From Coniferiporia sulphurascens (Eukaryota > Basidiomycota > Agaricomycetes > Hymenochaetales > Hymenochaetaceae), in the NCBI GenBank assembly GCA_002794785.1, contig NBBA01000017.1:1-64000 (forward strand): DNA of 64,000 nucleotides, written 5' to 3'. Below, piece by piece: positions 1 to 12,329 of the stretch. Position 1 is the stretch's first letter. Each line of letters opens with the position of its first letter. A program made the position numbers and the translations under genes. The notes beneath the pieces are model-generated. The model had not been told where the DNA came from, ran no database searches, and was given only the letters and a program-made list of their open reading frames with translations.

Positions 1-225
1 CACCCACCTCCTCCACATCTGGAAAGCAGGTGTGGAGACTCTGCTGGACTCATACCCCCAGCTCACCATTCAATTTGTATGGTGCCCCAGCCACTCAGAC
101 ATCCCTGGGAATGAATGGGCTGACACGGAAGCGAAACTGGCTACAGAGCTCCCCCCATCTGACCTCAAACCTTCCACCTCCACACTAAAGAGGTCGCCAT
201 TCCACACCCTTATGGAATGATGGTC
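1..225 (+). mobile_element. 3' end of a LINE-type retrotransposon ORF2 (RNase H C-terminus), partial
   Basis: An open frame enters at the window edge and runs to about 219. It encodes the motif WCPSHSDIPGNEWADTEAK, typical of the C-terminal part of the RNase H domain of fungal non-LTR retrotransposons (the HxxxxGNExAD block with its catalytic Asp). It is followed by the usual Pro/Ser/Thr-rich linker and then a stop. The reverse transcriptase would lie before base 1. The sequence after it (to about 500) shows no continued LINE frame that I can read. Whether the parent element is intact cannot be judged here. Domain assignment is by motif only. Confidence 0.7.
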
Positions 226-2360
226 ACTCTCGCTAGCCTGCCCCCTTGCCTCAACTGCCGACAAGTACCTGGCAGTCCATGGTGTTACAATTTTCCTTTG
301 CTTTTCCTTATTGCGCTGACTCACTTCCCCTTCGTTATCATCAGTCAGTGCAACCCCCCATTTCTCTGCCTTACTCATCCTTATTCACCTTACGCCATAA
401 GACGCCATGATGACACCTTATTGCATTCATCATGACGTGCTTTGCTTACTGATCACCGTACTTGTATTACCAAGGCCTTCCTTGAGTTTCCATGACCTTC
501 CCTAGTCTGGTAAAACATACCTAACCAAGTCGCTACAGTAGCAAACACATAGAATAGCATATAAGCATGTAACTTTAGCAGCACAAGCCCTAAGCTTGTT
601 GCTCTTTGTTCATACAAGCCCATTATCTGCTACCACCAGTTCACTGTGTGCCACTTGGCCATTATTCGCTTCGTCGTAACCCGACTCACTCTAGAAGCCT
701 ACCGTGTCCACATCGACGATCAGGAAGCCCATCGACGATCACCCTCGATTTATGACATCTAGGAAGCCCCGTTGCTGTACCATCAGTTCCGACGATCAGG
801 AAGCACCGACGTCGATCACCACATAACCGTTGAGCTTAACACATGGCTCCCATTCACGCCGACCACGAAGCTACTCATGCATTCAGTAGACCACCCATGC
901 AGCGAGCTATCTGCAGTCACACAGGTCCTATGTCGTGCCGGTCCCTATGGGGTTACTGGCTGAGCTTTGGCTCGGTCTACCGTCGCAGACACGGCCTGAT
1001 ATCGCATTGCAGGTGACAACCACCCCCCCTGGCCTGCGCAGTCGACTGCCCACATTTCTAGGCGGCTGCAGTACCTTCCACCTGTGGATATATGCATGTG
1101 GCCACCACATGACCCTCTCCCAACCCACCACTCAGAGTGGGCTGATGAAAACCGCCTCCCGGTTTTGTTGCCGATGGCTAAGGCTGATGGGGCACCTAAA
1201 CCGCCTCTCTGACTGCGCCGTGGGTGCCATCTGGCTGTCTTTCCCACTATGGACCTCGACGGACACCAACCAACGAGGATATGGACCTGGACCTCCTACA
1301 GGACTACATGCGATGTATGCTCGGACCCCGAACCCAGGACTCGGACCCAGCCTTTGGAGCTATCAGGTACACTCCCCCCTTTCCGATGAGTAAAAGCCTG
1401 CCTTTCGGATCCCCACAAGATATGTCTCAGCTGGTGCTCTCGCCCTCCCTTTCCATTTCTAAGCTTCTTACTTTAACCTGCTTTCACCCGTGTGGTTTGT
1501 TCATAGCAATATGTATCCCTCCCTCTCATGATTCTCCTTACTAATAGGGGCTCTTCACACTTCGGCACCCTTTGGGAGCAGAGCCCCTGCCCAGTTTTGT
1601 GCAATGCGCAATGACGGGTGCCTCCGTTGTTATGTAGTTAGGGCCCCCCCTTCGGGGGGGGCAGCTTGTAATTATGTAATACTGTAGGAATAATTTTAAA
1701 AATAAAAAAAAAAGACCCCCAACAGCTCCATACAGAGCACCTCCTCAAGAGGCCTCGAGTTTGGATGTTCGGATCCGCCCTCCGTCTCTCGGTCCCACCT
1801 GTCCGCCCCACCCTCACCCAATGTGTACAACTGACCCTCCCCCCGCACCTGATCCTCATACAGGAACCGCCCTGGTACCAAATAGGGCTGCAACCCTCAC
1901 TCACCGACCCAACCGGTAGTCCAGTCCTCAATGTCCCAACCATCCAGGATACATACTGGTCCTACCACCAGAGGTCCAACCTCAGGTAGTCATGTATGTA
2001 TCCAGGGCCCTCCCCCAACCTCATGGTCTACCCTTGGAGCCGCCTCTCATGGCACCAATGTACTCACAGTGGAGGGGGAGGAAAAGAGAAGAAAGAAACG
2101 GGGAGTAGAAGAGGGAAAGGCGGACGCGAAGCGACACTGGAAATAGCGACGGAGAAGCGGTGCGCGGAGTGAGTGAGGTCAGGCGCATAATTCTTTTTTC
2201 ATATGGTTACCAGCCGATTCTTAGTTCTTAGTTACTGGCCCCGCTCCCATCATCTCTTCAGCTCGGCCAGTGCGTAGTATGCTTCCCTAAAATCTCCCTT
2301 TCTTTCAGTCCACCATCAGCGTCTACAGAGACAATGCTTGTGCGGCTTGTGCGCTGCAGT
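226..2360. other. Degenerate repeat-like region without a recognised gene
   Basis: Only short overlapping frames occur on both strands. Pyrimidine-rich Pro/Ser/Leu reading frames between about 770 and 1545 look like decayed retroelement sequence, but no protease, integrase or reverse transcriptase motif could be read. At 1643-1662 there is a perfect UUCG hairpin, followed at about 1693-1712 by an A-rich run, a combination that could be the 3' end of a retrotransposed unit. From about 2070 to 2160 the DNA is purine-rich (GA-rich). I see no gene here. Confidence 0.5.
1643..1662. repeat. Perfect GC hairpin with TTCG loop
   Basis: Eight base pairs of G/C stem (GCCCCCCC against GGGGGGGC) enclose TTCG, the extra-stable UUCG tetraloop if transcribed. 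An A-rich tract (ATAAAAAAAAAA) starts about 40 bases downstream. It may be a 3'-end structure of a retroelement transcript. No function is demonstrated. Confidence 0.6.
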
Positions 2361-2362
2361 CG

Positions 2363-4740
2363 CTAGGCGTGCAGTCCGTCGCTTATGGTTGCTATATCTA
2401 TTAACGTCATTAATGTAGGCCGGCAAGATCTAACTGGGCAAGTGGCTCGTTTCCCGAATTTCCATTCCACTTGATTCCCCGCTTGCCCTCGGCTTTGCTC
2501 CTTCCTTTTCCTCTTCCTCTTCAGCTTCGTCTTCGAGCGCAATCTTTTCACCCGCTTCCCGCGTTCGCGTCGCTCGAGGTACCACACCAGGGCAGTCACA
2601 CCAAGTGTCGCAACACACGTGCATATCATTGCGATCATGCCCTTACGGAACCGCGGCGCATCCGTCGCAGGGTAGAACAGCAGCGGCCACCAAGCATTGA
2701 TCGCGTTGTTCCACATGCTAACCGAACCGAAACCCGCGCGTTTGTGAGTGTGATTGCACAATCGAGCGGAAACGAGTACGCACTTCATAGACGCCAAGAC
2801 GACTGCTCGTTCTTGGTGGTCGTCGGCGCAGATCTGGTTCGCCATCTACAGCATACAATTAGCCGTTACAGCTCTGTTGAGAACAATAACGGTGTACTAA
2901 CGCAAACGTAGTTTGCCTGTCCGGCATACGCCGCCCCCGCAAGATCTGCACACAATCATAGTTCAGCACACCCACACTCACACACAAAAGAAAGTTCATC
3001 AACAAACAATAGGCAAAGAACTTCGCCGCTGTCGGCGTACTCCAAATCAGTAAGATTATACTCGAGACGATTAGCGCAAGCGACATGTAGACAAGAACGG
3101 CCAACGCGCGCGCGTATAGTCCGTCCAGGTTGCGCAGACGAGTGTGGAGACAATACCGAAGGCCGTCTGGCCGGAAGGGTAGTAATCTATTCATTGTCAA
3201 CTAGTGCAACGATAGAAGGCAGCACGCTATAACCTACCGATTTTGCTCAACACTATACCCGCCAATGGCCTTCAGCCACTGACCCATCAGGTTATTTGAC
3301 CCAAGCTCTCAACTTCACCAGAGATAGCAAACAGCAAGCTGCAGCCGTACCATCTCCACCGCCCCAACACTCTCCGCGCGAGGCCCATGTCGGCTTGTCC
3401 CCTTGGTATCAATCGCAACGTCTGGGCTGGCTTGGAGGCGTGAAGAGGCAAGGAGCCGTTCCTGCCAGTTATTTAACACAACTCATTTCTGGGGCGTTAA
3501 ACCAAAACTGCTCACACTTTCTGAGATGTAGAAAACATCTGTTGTAGCGGGTACATTCGGGAAAATGAGGAACCCGTACAACGCAATTGGGAGTGTGATG
3601 ACACCGTCATTATAAATCTGCAAACTCGACGTCAGCTTGCGGGAACGTTCGCAAAGCTGAGAAGCTCACAGCCATCTCCATCCGCTCCTTCCTGCTTGCC
3701 CATTGAGATTTCTGGCACCATACATAAAACACAGCGGAGTGCCTTAGACACAAGATACGCACTTGTAGACTGCAGCTTGTAGCAATCCAGAGAACCTGTC
3801 AAAAGAACGTCAGCATTCCACTCAGCAACCGATGCCAACGAGCCACATACAGTGTTCCGGCAAGGCTGAACTGGTGAATATTCCTGAGCGCTTTTCCGAG
3901 CTCGAGGGCTTGTACCAACTATACATATTCTTCAGCAGTTGCGAGTAATGATGATTTGAGTGTCTCACGAGCCAAGCACATAATGTGTCCGACAAACGTC
4001 GACGACTCTGCTATTCCCTGCAGGAATCTGATAGCCCAAATCTTATGACAGTGGTGTAAGTTATGGCGGAGCAAGCTCCATTTGTCAGAAGGTGTACCTG
4101 TTGAACGGTCCTTGCCGCACTCGTGCTAAGCGGAAAGATATGGATAAGTTTCATTTACTCTAAAGTAACTTCGAAACGAACACACCTGAAAGTGAGAACA
4201 CCCCATATAATTTGCATGATTGGGAACCATATCCGTGGAGGAACAATTTGGAGCATTAGGTTATCTGGCTTCGTTCGTCAGACTTGCAACACTATGTGAA
4301 TGTCGTGAGCTTAGCGCACTGGGTATCATTCCGACGATATAACCACAGGTGAAGAACGTGTTTATTTTCTGAAGGCGAACTGCGATAAGAATGTAGTGAG
4401 GAGGCGGGCTGGGTCTAGCTCACATTGTAGTCATTCCCTTGCATATTTAGCTCCTCCTTCATCCCGACACGTAGGCGTTGGCTACATTGGCTCTATCAAG
4501 GTCTTCGGGAGTGGATCAGTATTAACGTCTGCTTGATGCGTAGGTATAGCTCACAGTTCGTAAAATACTACGGGACTCAAATTTAGCGTCGTACAAGCAA
4601 AAGTAAGCAACCGAGAAACGCACCATAAGACAGCAATACGACAAGATGAACCAATCTATCTTGAACAACAGGTTTCTCTCCTCCTTGGATGCGGGGACCT
4701 CCCCTAAGATAAAGTGCCGTATTCGCCGGAGGGCGTACAT
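2363..4740 (-). pseudogene. MFS permease of the Dal5/Liz1 (anion:cation symporter) family, multi-exon, with several one-base lesions
   Basis: The gene begins with MYALRRIRHF at 4740. Family blocks follow in order: KIDWFILSYCCLM, DRANVANAYVSG, PPRIWFPIMQIIWGVLTF, NDGVITLPIALYGFLIFP, GRWRWYGCSLLFAISGEVES, NNLMGQWLKAIGGYSVEQ, TPTAAKFFAY, ANQICADD, and WNNAINAWWPLLFYP. Family members import small anions such as pantothenate, allantoate or biotin across the plasma membrane with 12 helices; the substrate here is unknown. Normal GT-AG introns are visible, for example one rejoining ASMN-MWNN near 2720-2800. However, the frame breaks where one base appears to be missing: about 4473 (after YVSG), about 3612 (before NDGVIT), and about 2560 (before a Glu-rich tail ending HLPS). 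The gene lies head-to-head with PEX14. Either it is a recent pseudogene or the assembly has local indel errors. Confidence 0.72.
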
Positions 4741-5009
4741 TTTTTCTGACCAGCTCAGATAGAGGTAACTTATGGACACGCAGCAAGATGAGTCGGTATT
4801 GGGACTCTGCAAACTTTGCCAGGGGTCGTTAAAGGGCGGCGGACATGGTACGAGGCCAGGGGCAAGCCGAGTGGCCCGATCACATTTTGGAGCGCCAGGA
4901 GTATATTGAATTCGGTCCAATAACCGGCGGCCGACAGCGCAAATCATATGAAGGTCCCTATGTCCGCAAGTACTCCCGCGCATCCGCGTTCCTCCTCGGT
5001 ACATTCACC

Positions 5010-6419
5010 ATGCCCGACGACGGTCCGAGCAGTAAGCAGCCAACACCGACGCCGACGCCAGCGCCGTCGGAGACGGGTGCGCATGAGCAGGCTCCGGTAC
5101 CTCCAGCAATATCCATCCCGGAGTCCCCACCTTCCGAGGACCGACGCGCCCTTCTAGACCACGCACGCGTCTTCCTCACGTCGCCGCACGTCGTGCACGA
5201 ACAACCCGCAGCGAAGAGGCGCTTCCTCGCGGAGAAGGGTCTACACGATGCGGAAATCGAGACTCTCATGCGTGAGCTGGTGCGTTGACCCTACTCGTTG
5301 CTTCCGACAGCGTGCTAATAGTATCTTCAGCCGCCAGTCGTCCCTCCTCGCACATATCCCCATCCGCCTCCCTCGAACTTGCCCCACCTACTCGCAGGGC
5401 TAACAAGGATCCTAACGTGGCTAACAGGGGGCTCATTGGTCCTCGTGGCCATCTACTATGTGAGTTCTCGGTCATCTAACGCCCGCACTTCCATGCTGAG
5501 ATGCGTTCGAAGAGGTTCCTCCTCCCCCGCCTGACTCGCTCCGCCTTAGCGCGCCGTTCGCTCAAGCAACACCAGGTCTCCCTACTTGCACGTCTGAATG
5601 CCTCTCTTGTCTCCCTGAAATCATCGCAGGCCGAGACTTTTGCGGTCCTTCCCGCTCCTACGGCTTCGCGAGAGTCCCCTGAGTTCGCACAGAAGTCCAG
5701 TCTCAAAGACTTGGACCTCAACCCAGACAGTGCTATTATAATCCCGGAGTTTACCCTACTGCGTTGTGCGATCCAGGGCTTGTTGGCTGAAGGGAAAAGG
5801 GTTTCCAAGGAGGACCTCTTTTCTCTACTGGACGAGAAGTACACGTGGCTAAGAAGTGAGAAGGGTGTCGAGTACAAGGTAAGCTCTCGATGGTCTGGAG
5901 CTATCGGAAAAGGTGCTCACGACTCCATAGAACTCCCTCTGGGAGACGCTAACAAACGACCCATGCTTCTCCGAAGCAGAGGAAAACGGACGTCTCGCAT
6001 GGACGTACACACCACCTTCCCCCAACCCTACATCCACACCACTCACGGACTCCCTCGCCTTGCTCAAGTCGTCCCTCCCGCCCCTCGACCACAAAGCAGC
6101 CCATACCAGCACACCCTCGAGACGCTCGCAGACTTCACAGGTTACATCACGACGCAGACCTACCAGCTCGCGTCGAGCTCGATGCGCATATCGGGCTTCG
6201 GCCTCGGGATGTCGACGCCACTTGCGCCTCAGCACGAGGAGATCAGGAAGGAGATACGGGCGCTCAAGGGCTTGGCGCTGAACAGGTACGGTCTGGCTGC
6301 TGAAATTCTAACCCCCCTTTATTTTTAGTGGTATGCTAATAACAATTTGGTGTAGACGGTCGTTCGCCCCGGCAACGCCTAGACCAACCTATCCGGTTCC
6401 ACCTGCTCAGACGCCTTGA
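5010..6419 (+). CDS. PEX14: Peroxin-14, peroxisomal import docking protein (apparent single-base frame break in exon 4)
   Basis: Pex14 is the membrane docking partner for the cargo receptors Pex5 and Pex7. The first exon gives a Pro/Thr-rich start and then the Pex14 N-terminal domain at about residues 43-90 (RALLDHARVFLTSPHVV, then FLAEKGLHDAEIETLM). Exon 2 carries the hydrophobic stretch WLTGGSLVLVAIYY. Exon 3 has the conserved KRFLLPRLT and a helical region. Proposed exons: 5010-5279, 5331-5459, 5501 or 5513 to 5878, 5931-6285, and 6356-6419, ending LNRRSFAPATPRP. Exon 4 starts in one frame (conserved LALLKSSLPPL) but ends in another (LADFTGYITTQTY). The exon lengths are exactly one base short of closing, so one base seems missing between about 6087 and 6110. 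With it, the protein is about 400 residues. Confidence 0.85.
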
Positions 6420-6805
6420 AATGGCGTGATCTTACTTCATTCTGTGTGTATTATTATAGTCGTTCCGAGCAAAAGGCATGGATGGTTGTCAAGCATCTGT
6501 GCGAAATTAATAGAGTTGATTCTGTGACTGACTGAACTATCTCCAACTGGTCACCTTGTGGTCAATTGCGGGTTGAGACTAAACTCTATGTATCAGGCGA
6601 CCCCTAGGCACCCGTCAATAGATAACAACGCGAGAATCTCTGGTGAGGACAACACGAGAGATACAAAAAAGGATGCTCGAGTACCAGATGTCCACCGAAT
6701 CTTGTAACAAAAAACTGACAATTCACCAATAACCCCGAAATGCACTACAACTGCTGGACCAAGGCACTAGGCATCACAAATTCAGGTGCACACACAGCAG
6801 GCGGT
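6420..6805. other. Intergenic, convergent 3' ends of PEX14 and the first DUF6533 gene
   Basis: AT-rich, no open frame of note and no recognisable RNA gene. It separates the 3' end of PEX14 from the 3' end of the first array gene. Confidence 0.6.
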
Positions 6806-8624
6806 TTATATCCTAGTATCCTCGGAACCGCTGGAACACGTCGAGACAGGAAGCCGATATTTCAGACTGCTGATTGCTTCATGGCTCGGCCTATTCCTCG
6901 TCAACTCTCGTAAATTCATGATCATTCGAGACATGACCACCGAGTGAAGCGTCCGTTGAACCCTGTTTGTGAGGTTGCATCTAACGTTAGCTTTTAGTGA
7001 ATAACAGCCACTATTGCTTATTTCACCCGGTCAGAATACCATAGTAATTTCCCTAAACGCAATTCGAGAATTAGTCCTCTATTAAATCAGACGTGGGGTT
7101 ACGGTGCGGGAGGTAATCACGTTCAAGTTGAAAAACCGTCCTCGAAGGAGAACAACGAAATTTGCTGCTGACAGAGCTACATATCAAATGCCCAGTTAGC
7201 CTTCAGTTTTTCTCGATTAATGTGAAGAACCATGTACCAAACAACAGCGAAAAATATGGCGCGCCTAACCATCATCATCAAACATAAGTAATACAATTGA
7301 TCAATACGACACGCACCGTCTCTATAAAATATTACCACAAGAGTGCCTTGATGAATGCGCTCATTCCCTAAGTAAAAATTAGCCTTTTCCGCCTGAGAAA
7401 GGTAGATAAATACTAACAGTGTACGACGCCTTTCCAGAATGTCAACAACATAATAACTGTGGTTTATGCATGAGAGTGCGTAAAACGTTCATGGACGGAA
7501 AACAGACGCACTACATTCGAACATCATTAATAACGCAAAGGATATGTAATAGGGTTTTGTATTCATGTGCATTACAATGCATGGCGGAAGACCTGGAGCG
7601 GGTGGGGCTGAAATGCATGTGAGTACTTTCCTTTCATCACTATGTTCGTCTCGACACGCACCATAAACAAGGACTTCCTCCTTGACACTTAGAAGAAATA
7701 TCGCAAGAGAACCGCCCTTTTCAGAAGTAGGTAAATTCTTGGTGTTGTTGTGAAGGAGAAAGGGATGTTCTCCTCACAGATCCGGAGGACACCAAGAAGA
7801 GAAGAATACGTCGCGAATTTCCCCATAACGCACATACACGAGATATCATGAGGGCTGCAGGTTGGAAAGGTAGATGGTATGAATCTCTGAGACCCAAACA
7901 GGATGGAAACAGACACACTTTCAGAAATGAGGACGCCAACTATAGTTAGATCTGCTAGAGTTTGGTGACTTCCTTTCGCCCAAAGTCGACTTCAATACTT
8001 ACACGTGAACGCTTCAGCGAACCGTTTGCACAACTGTTGTCCCGCATCCCTCAGCGGGAAATATCCAAAGTATAGAGTACGTGGCCACATACCTGTTCAT
8101 CTGAGCCAGGTCGAAAGAGATCTTCAGTCAATTCGTTGAGACAGTCAGGAAAGAGTTATCACATGAGAAAATAGGTATCGCACATATAAGCAACACCACG
8201 GAGTCCACGAAACCCAAATACCTTGTCGCAAAGAACAGGCATTTTCCGATGTTCCATTTAGAGTACCAGACAAGTTCAACCTAGACGATGAAAGTAGGTG
8301 AATACTAAGGCCTTATCAAGGGAACCAGGCCAAACCTCATCGCAAAATGTGATCAAATAGTCATACGTCTAAAGAACGGCATCAGAATCGAATTCTTCTC
8401 GCAAACGAAGCCACGACTCGCCAATACTATGACACTGGCAACTGTACACAGCGTATATCAGTGGGGCACATTTGAATGGTAAAACAAGAACGAATTGCAT
8501 ACGTGCAGTATACTTCGAACCAGAAGAGCAGGTAAGTATCACCCCTCTGCAATAATGGCAGCCGGGAAGTGCAAACCTGGACTGATTGACCCTCTTCCAC
8601 ATATTCGGAGATTGTACCTGGCAT
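6806..8624 (-). CDS. DUF6533 seven-helix membrane protein, array copy A
   Basis: The start ATG at 8624 gives MPGTISEYVEEGQSVQ. The exons then join through YTA-LASVIVL to TYDYLITFCDE, the signature of the DUF6533 domain of basidiomycete seven-transmembrane proteins. These proteins have an unknown, receptor-like role. The C-terminus reads SRMIMNLRE and ends at a TAA at 6806-6808. Intron 3 (8369-8421, 53 nt) uses a GC donor (gcgagt). Later exons are harder to follow, and this is the copy whose middle is most diverged, so intactness is not proven. A TATA-like ATATAAAGG lies about 70 bp upstream. It is the 3'-most member of a four-gene array on one strand. Confidence 0.68.
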
Positions 8625-8689
8625 CTCAGATGTGCTAGTGAAAATAACTCAATGGAAGGGGGAGCCACGATGACGATCGAAATATCCGG

Positions 8690-8700
8690 CCCCTTTATAT
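8690..8700 (-). promoter_or_regulatory. TATA box of DUF6533 copy A
   Basis: ATATAAAGGGG on the minus strand, about 70 bp before the proposed start codon. Equivalent boxes precede copies B, C and D, which supports the start choices. Confidence 0.55.
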
Positions 8701-8729
8701 CTTCATGCCATCTTCCAATTTTGTTCATT

Positions 8730-10447
8730 CAATAATTCGGGGTGCTTGGGTATCCATATCAGATACAGGCCCAGAGAAAATTATACTGAGCCCTGGAGAC
8801 ACAGCCGGACACAGCATCCAGCAGAGGGTCTCTCTAAAGAAAGGCCAAGGGATGCCAATAAATTTCTGCCAGAATCACGGGGGATTCTATTGCCCGCTGA
8901 CTTTCACCAATTTTCAATAGAATTTTCAAATCCCCTCGCCATTTACTAGCTCCGGGTTTAGCGCTGGCGTCATTTGGTTTCACACCTGGAGTTGGAAAGT
9001 GCCCTTTAATATAAACGTCAAATGGTCCGTTAATAAAGGGAGAACGAAGGTAACAGTCGTCGACAGCCGGATCGACAAGATTTTATTTGCCCAGATGGCT
9101 AGTTTTTGACTATGGAAGCTGCATGCACCGTAAAATGAATCTTCTGGCCTACGTAACAGGTAGCATATTAAGCCAGGTCAAGAGGGAACGAAGTTTAGGG
9201 AGGCTTGGAGAGGTCTCTACTGGCGAAAGTCCGCTTTCTTTAGGAATTCTGCAGCCGAGCGCTTCATTGAACTAGAACCCTTTAGTGCTCGGACTCACGA
9301 AGGTCCCTTTTATCCGTGGAACGCTGCAACAAAAAGTTCCCCCAGGGTGAGAGGGGGACAAAATTACGCACAGTGGACTTCCATAGCAGGAAGGCCCTGG
9401 CCCAACTCTGCGTCCGAAAAGACTCCCGGGCTAAACTGTAGCATGAAACGCCGGAGAAGACTAGACATGAAAGATTTCGAGGTTTCATGGAGCTAGCGCG
9501 CTTGAGTTCGCATACAAACAAGCAATCCGAGATGGTGAGAGGAATGTACTGGCACGAATTGGTAGGGGTAAATTGAAAACTGGTAAATTGGTAATTGCTA
9601 CGGCCGCGACCAAAAATGGAAGTTGGTTCTCATCGGGGTTTGGGCCGTTTGGTTCGTGCCTCCGCCCTCATTCTTCCCTGCTTGACTAGTTCGGGCGCGT
9701 CCCCGGGGATGTTCGACATGGGTAACTAGCTAACCCGATTACTGTTTTACCCATGTCTGTAACGAGACGCGCATGGAGAAATTTTAGATTTGGTAATGCG
9801 AGTACATTAAGTTCCTGAGTCGTACGTTATGGCTACCTGCTCTTGGGAATTGATCCCGATCAAAAACTTAGACCGATTCGCGCTGTGACGGCACACCTCT
9901 AGATTTCCAACAAGCTACAAGCTACAACTCAAACGGCACGGCCCAATTGTGGCGATCAAAACTGATCTTATTTCTTTATCTGGAGTGATCAGCTCACTTT
10001 CGTCAACTTTAATATGCTCAGGTATCAAAGTTCATCCCCGTAAAGACTGTTTCCATATCGAGGACTTGTTTTATACGTGCCTGAGTGGATGCACAGTCGT
10101 TTACCAAATTCAACGCGATTCCGATTAACTCCCGAGACAATAACTAGAGCTTTAATCACTTAATAATATGAAAAATTATGGCTCCTACAATTATTAGTAC
10201 AACGGCTATTTATACTATTACATAGATAATGCACCACATAAATCGTATTTTGAGTGGCGCGTACGGCTACAACTTGAAAGCTCACGCGGCACAAGGATAA
10301 GAGGCCGACTTGGGCATGATAAAAATAAGCCGTCCCAATCGACGGCATAGTTAGCGGTATATTAGTGTTTCTAAGAGACATCCCAATACCCGCGACAAGA
10401 CAGAAGCGATTGACGTATTAAGAAGCTAGGTCGCTACGGTAGCCAGT
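8730..10447. other. Array spacer upstream of copy A
   Basis: About 1.7 kb with no convincing coding frame. It occupies the same position in the repeat unit as the better matched spacers upstream of B and C, but its own match to them is weak. Nothing else is recognised. Confidence 0.5.
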
Positions 10448-12270
10448 TCACGCTCTGGTATCCTCAAGGTCTGACGAGAGGAAATGCTGAAAATCAGGGC
10501 TTGTGAGCGTGGCCTTGACCTGCATATCCACCACCGCTTCTCGTAAATTTAGAATCATTCGAGACATGACCACAGAGTGGAGCATCCGTTGGACCCTGTT
10601 TGTGCTTGCTGTTTAGTTTTTTTGAGTCAATGAAATGACGGAAAGTATGATTTGCTTCACCCAGCCAGGATCCCCTTATAATTTCCCTACGGTAAAGGGA
10701 AGATTAGTCCTGAAAAGGAGGGAGACGAAGGAACTTGCCGAAGACAATTACATCATAAAATTGCCCTTGCCCTTGAAAGAAGACGAAGAAGTTTGCTGCT
10801 GATAGAACTATAGATCAGATGGTTAATATTCAACCTTATGGATTGACAAGATGCTTCATGTACCAAACAGTAGCGAGAAATACAATGCGCCTAATGAATA
10901 TTACCAAACATAAGCCAGTATAGTCAAGTAATCAATGAATGCAACACGTGCCGTCTCTGAAAAATATCGCCACAAGCGTGCCTTTGCGCATGTGCCCACC
11001 CCCTAGCTAGATGTTAGCCTTTGTAGATTGAAGAAGGTAGACATTTGCCAACAGTGTACGATTCCCTTCCCGAATGTCAGCAACATAACGACTGTGAAAT
11101 ATGAGCGCACATAACTTTCATGAGGAGGGATAGACGCACCACACTCCATGACCATTAAGAAAGCAAAAGATATATAATAGGGCTTTGTGTTCATGTGAAT
11201 TAACGTGCATGGTGGGAGACCTGAATTAGGTGGACCTGGAAGATATGTGAGCACTTCCCCCTGTCGTCGCCTTGCTTCGACACGCACCATACACAAGGTC
11301 CCCGTCTTTGAAAATCAATATGACCGTCACAGAAACACTAATCTTTACAATCATGGAGGAGTTTTGAACACGAATGTAAAGGGGAAAGGGCAATTCTCCT
11401 TACAAACACCGAGCACGTCAAGAAGAGAAGGATAGGTCGTGAGCTCTCCCACAGTGCATGTACGCGAGTTACCATCAAGACTGGATGTCAGAGAAGTTTA
11501 AAAAAAGTTAATCCTTGCGGATGAAGTTGGGAACTGGACGTACATTCAGAAACGACAATGCCGAGTATAGTTAAATCTGGCAGAATTTTAGTAACCGTCA
11601 GGCTCACTGATTAAAGGCTCACATGTAAACGTTTCGCAAAACTGTTTGCACAGCTGTTATTCGAATGGGATCAACAGGGGGGATTCTGCAAAAAGAGTGT
11701 AATCACGCACTCGTTCGTCTGAATTTGGATTGAAAAGGTCTTCCGTTGTTGAGATGACATAAATCAGCAAAGGCTTGACAGGTGAATTAACGATAATTTA
11801 TCTCACAAAGTAGCAGTACCGCCGAGTCCACAAATCCTAGATATCTTGTCGCAAAGAACAGAAACTTCCCCATGTTCCAGTTAGAATGCCAAACCAAATT
11901 GACCTAGACGATTAAAACAGGTGAGTTCCAAGTTCTCATAAGAGGAAGTCAACTAAACCTCGTCACAGAATGTAAGTAGCCAGTCGTATGTCTGAAAGAA
12001 TGGCCTCAGACTTGGACACCATTCTGAAGGCGAAGTTAAAACATACGAATACTCCGATGGTAGCAACTGTGTATGGCAGTCATCAGTGAGGGTCCGTCTC
12101 AATAGCAGACGAAGACAGTTAACATACAGGCAGCATACTTCGGACCGAGCGAACGGGTGAATATTTCCAATCTGCAATAATGACTGATCAAAAGTGCTAA
12201 CCTGGACTGCTTGGCCCTCTTGCGCATATTTAAGGATTGTACCCGGGGTTTCAGTTGCGTCGCTGAACAT
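10448..12270 (-). CDS. DUF6533 seven-helix membrane protein, array copy B
   Basis: The start at 12270 gives MFSDATETPGTILKYAQEG. After an intron the frame reads YAA-FATIGVF and, after a 55-nt GT-AG intron (11992-12046), TYDWLLTFCDE, the DUF6533 signature. A later exon on the same strand near 11140-11210 encodes LPPCTLIHMNTKPYYISFAFLMVMEC, the extracellular-loop-plus-helix block of this family, followed by VVMLLTF. The C-terminus is SRMILNLREAVVDMQV, ending DLEDTRA with a TGA at 10448-10450. The family is predicted to have seven membrane helices and a cytoplasmic tail; ligand and partners are unknown. A TATA-like ATATAAAGG precedes the gene at about 12313-12323. Confidence 0.75.
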
Positions 12271-12312
12271 GACTTGAAGAAGGGGGTCTATGAATATGCA
12301 TAGAGTGACCGA

Positions 12313-12323
12313 CCCCTTTATAT
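12313..12323 (-). promoter_or_regulatory. TATA box of DUF6533 copy B
   Basis: ATATAAAGGGG on the minus strand, about 45-50 bp before the ATG at 12270, matching the box before copy A. Confidence 0.55.
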
Positions 12324-12329
12324 CTCCAT

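Noticed and set aside
935..1544. Plus-strand frames of about 100-150 codons
   Set aside because: Low-complexity Pro/Ser/Leu/Thr composition in degenerate repeat DNA, with no domain or splice logic.
5849..6235. Minus-strand frames opposite PEX14
   Set aside because: They are shadows of the conserved PEX14 exons; no family motif on the minus strand.
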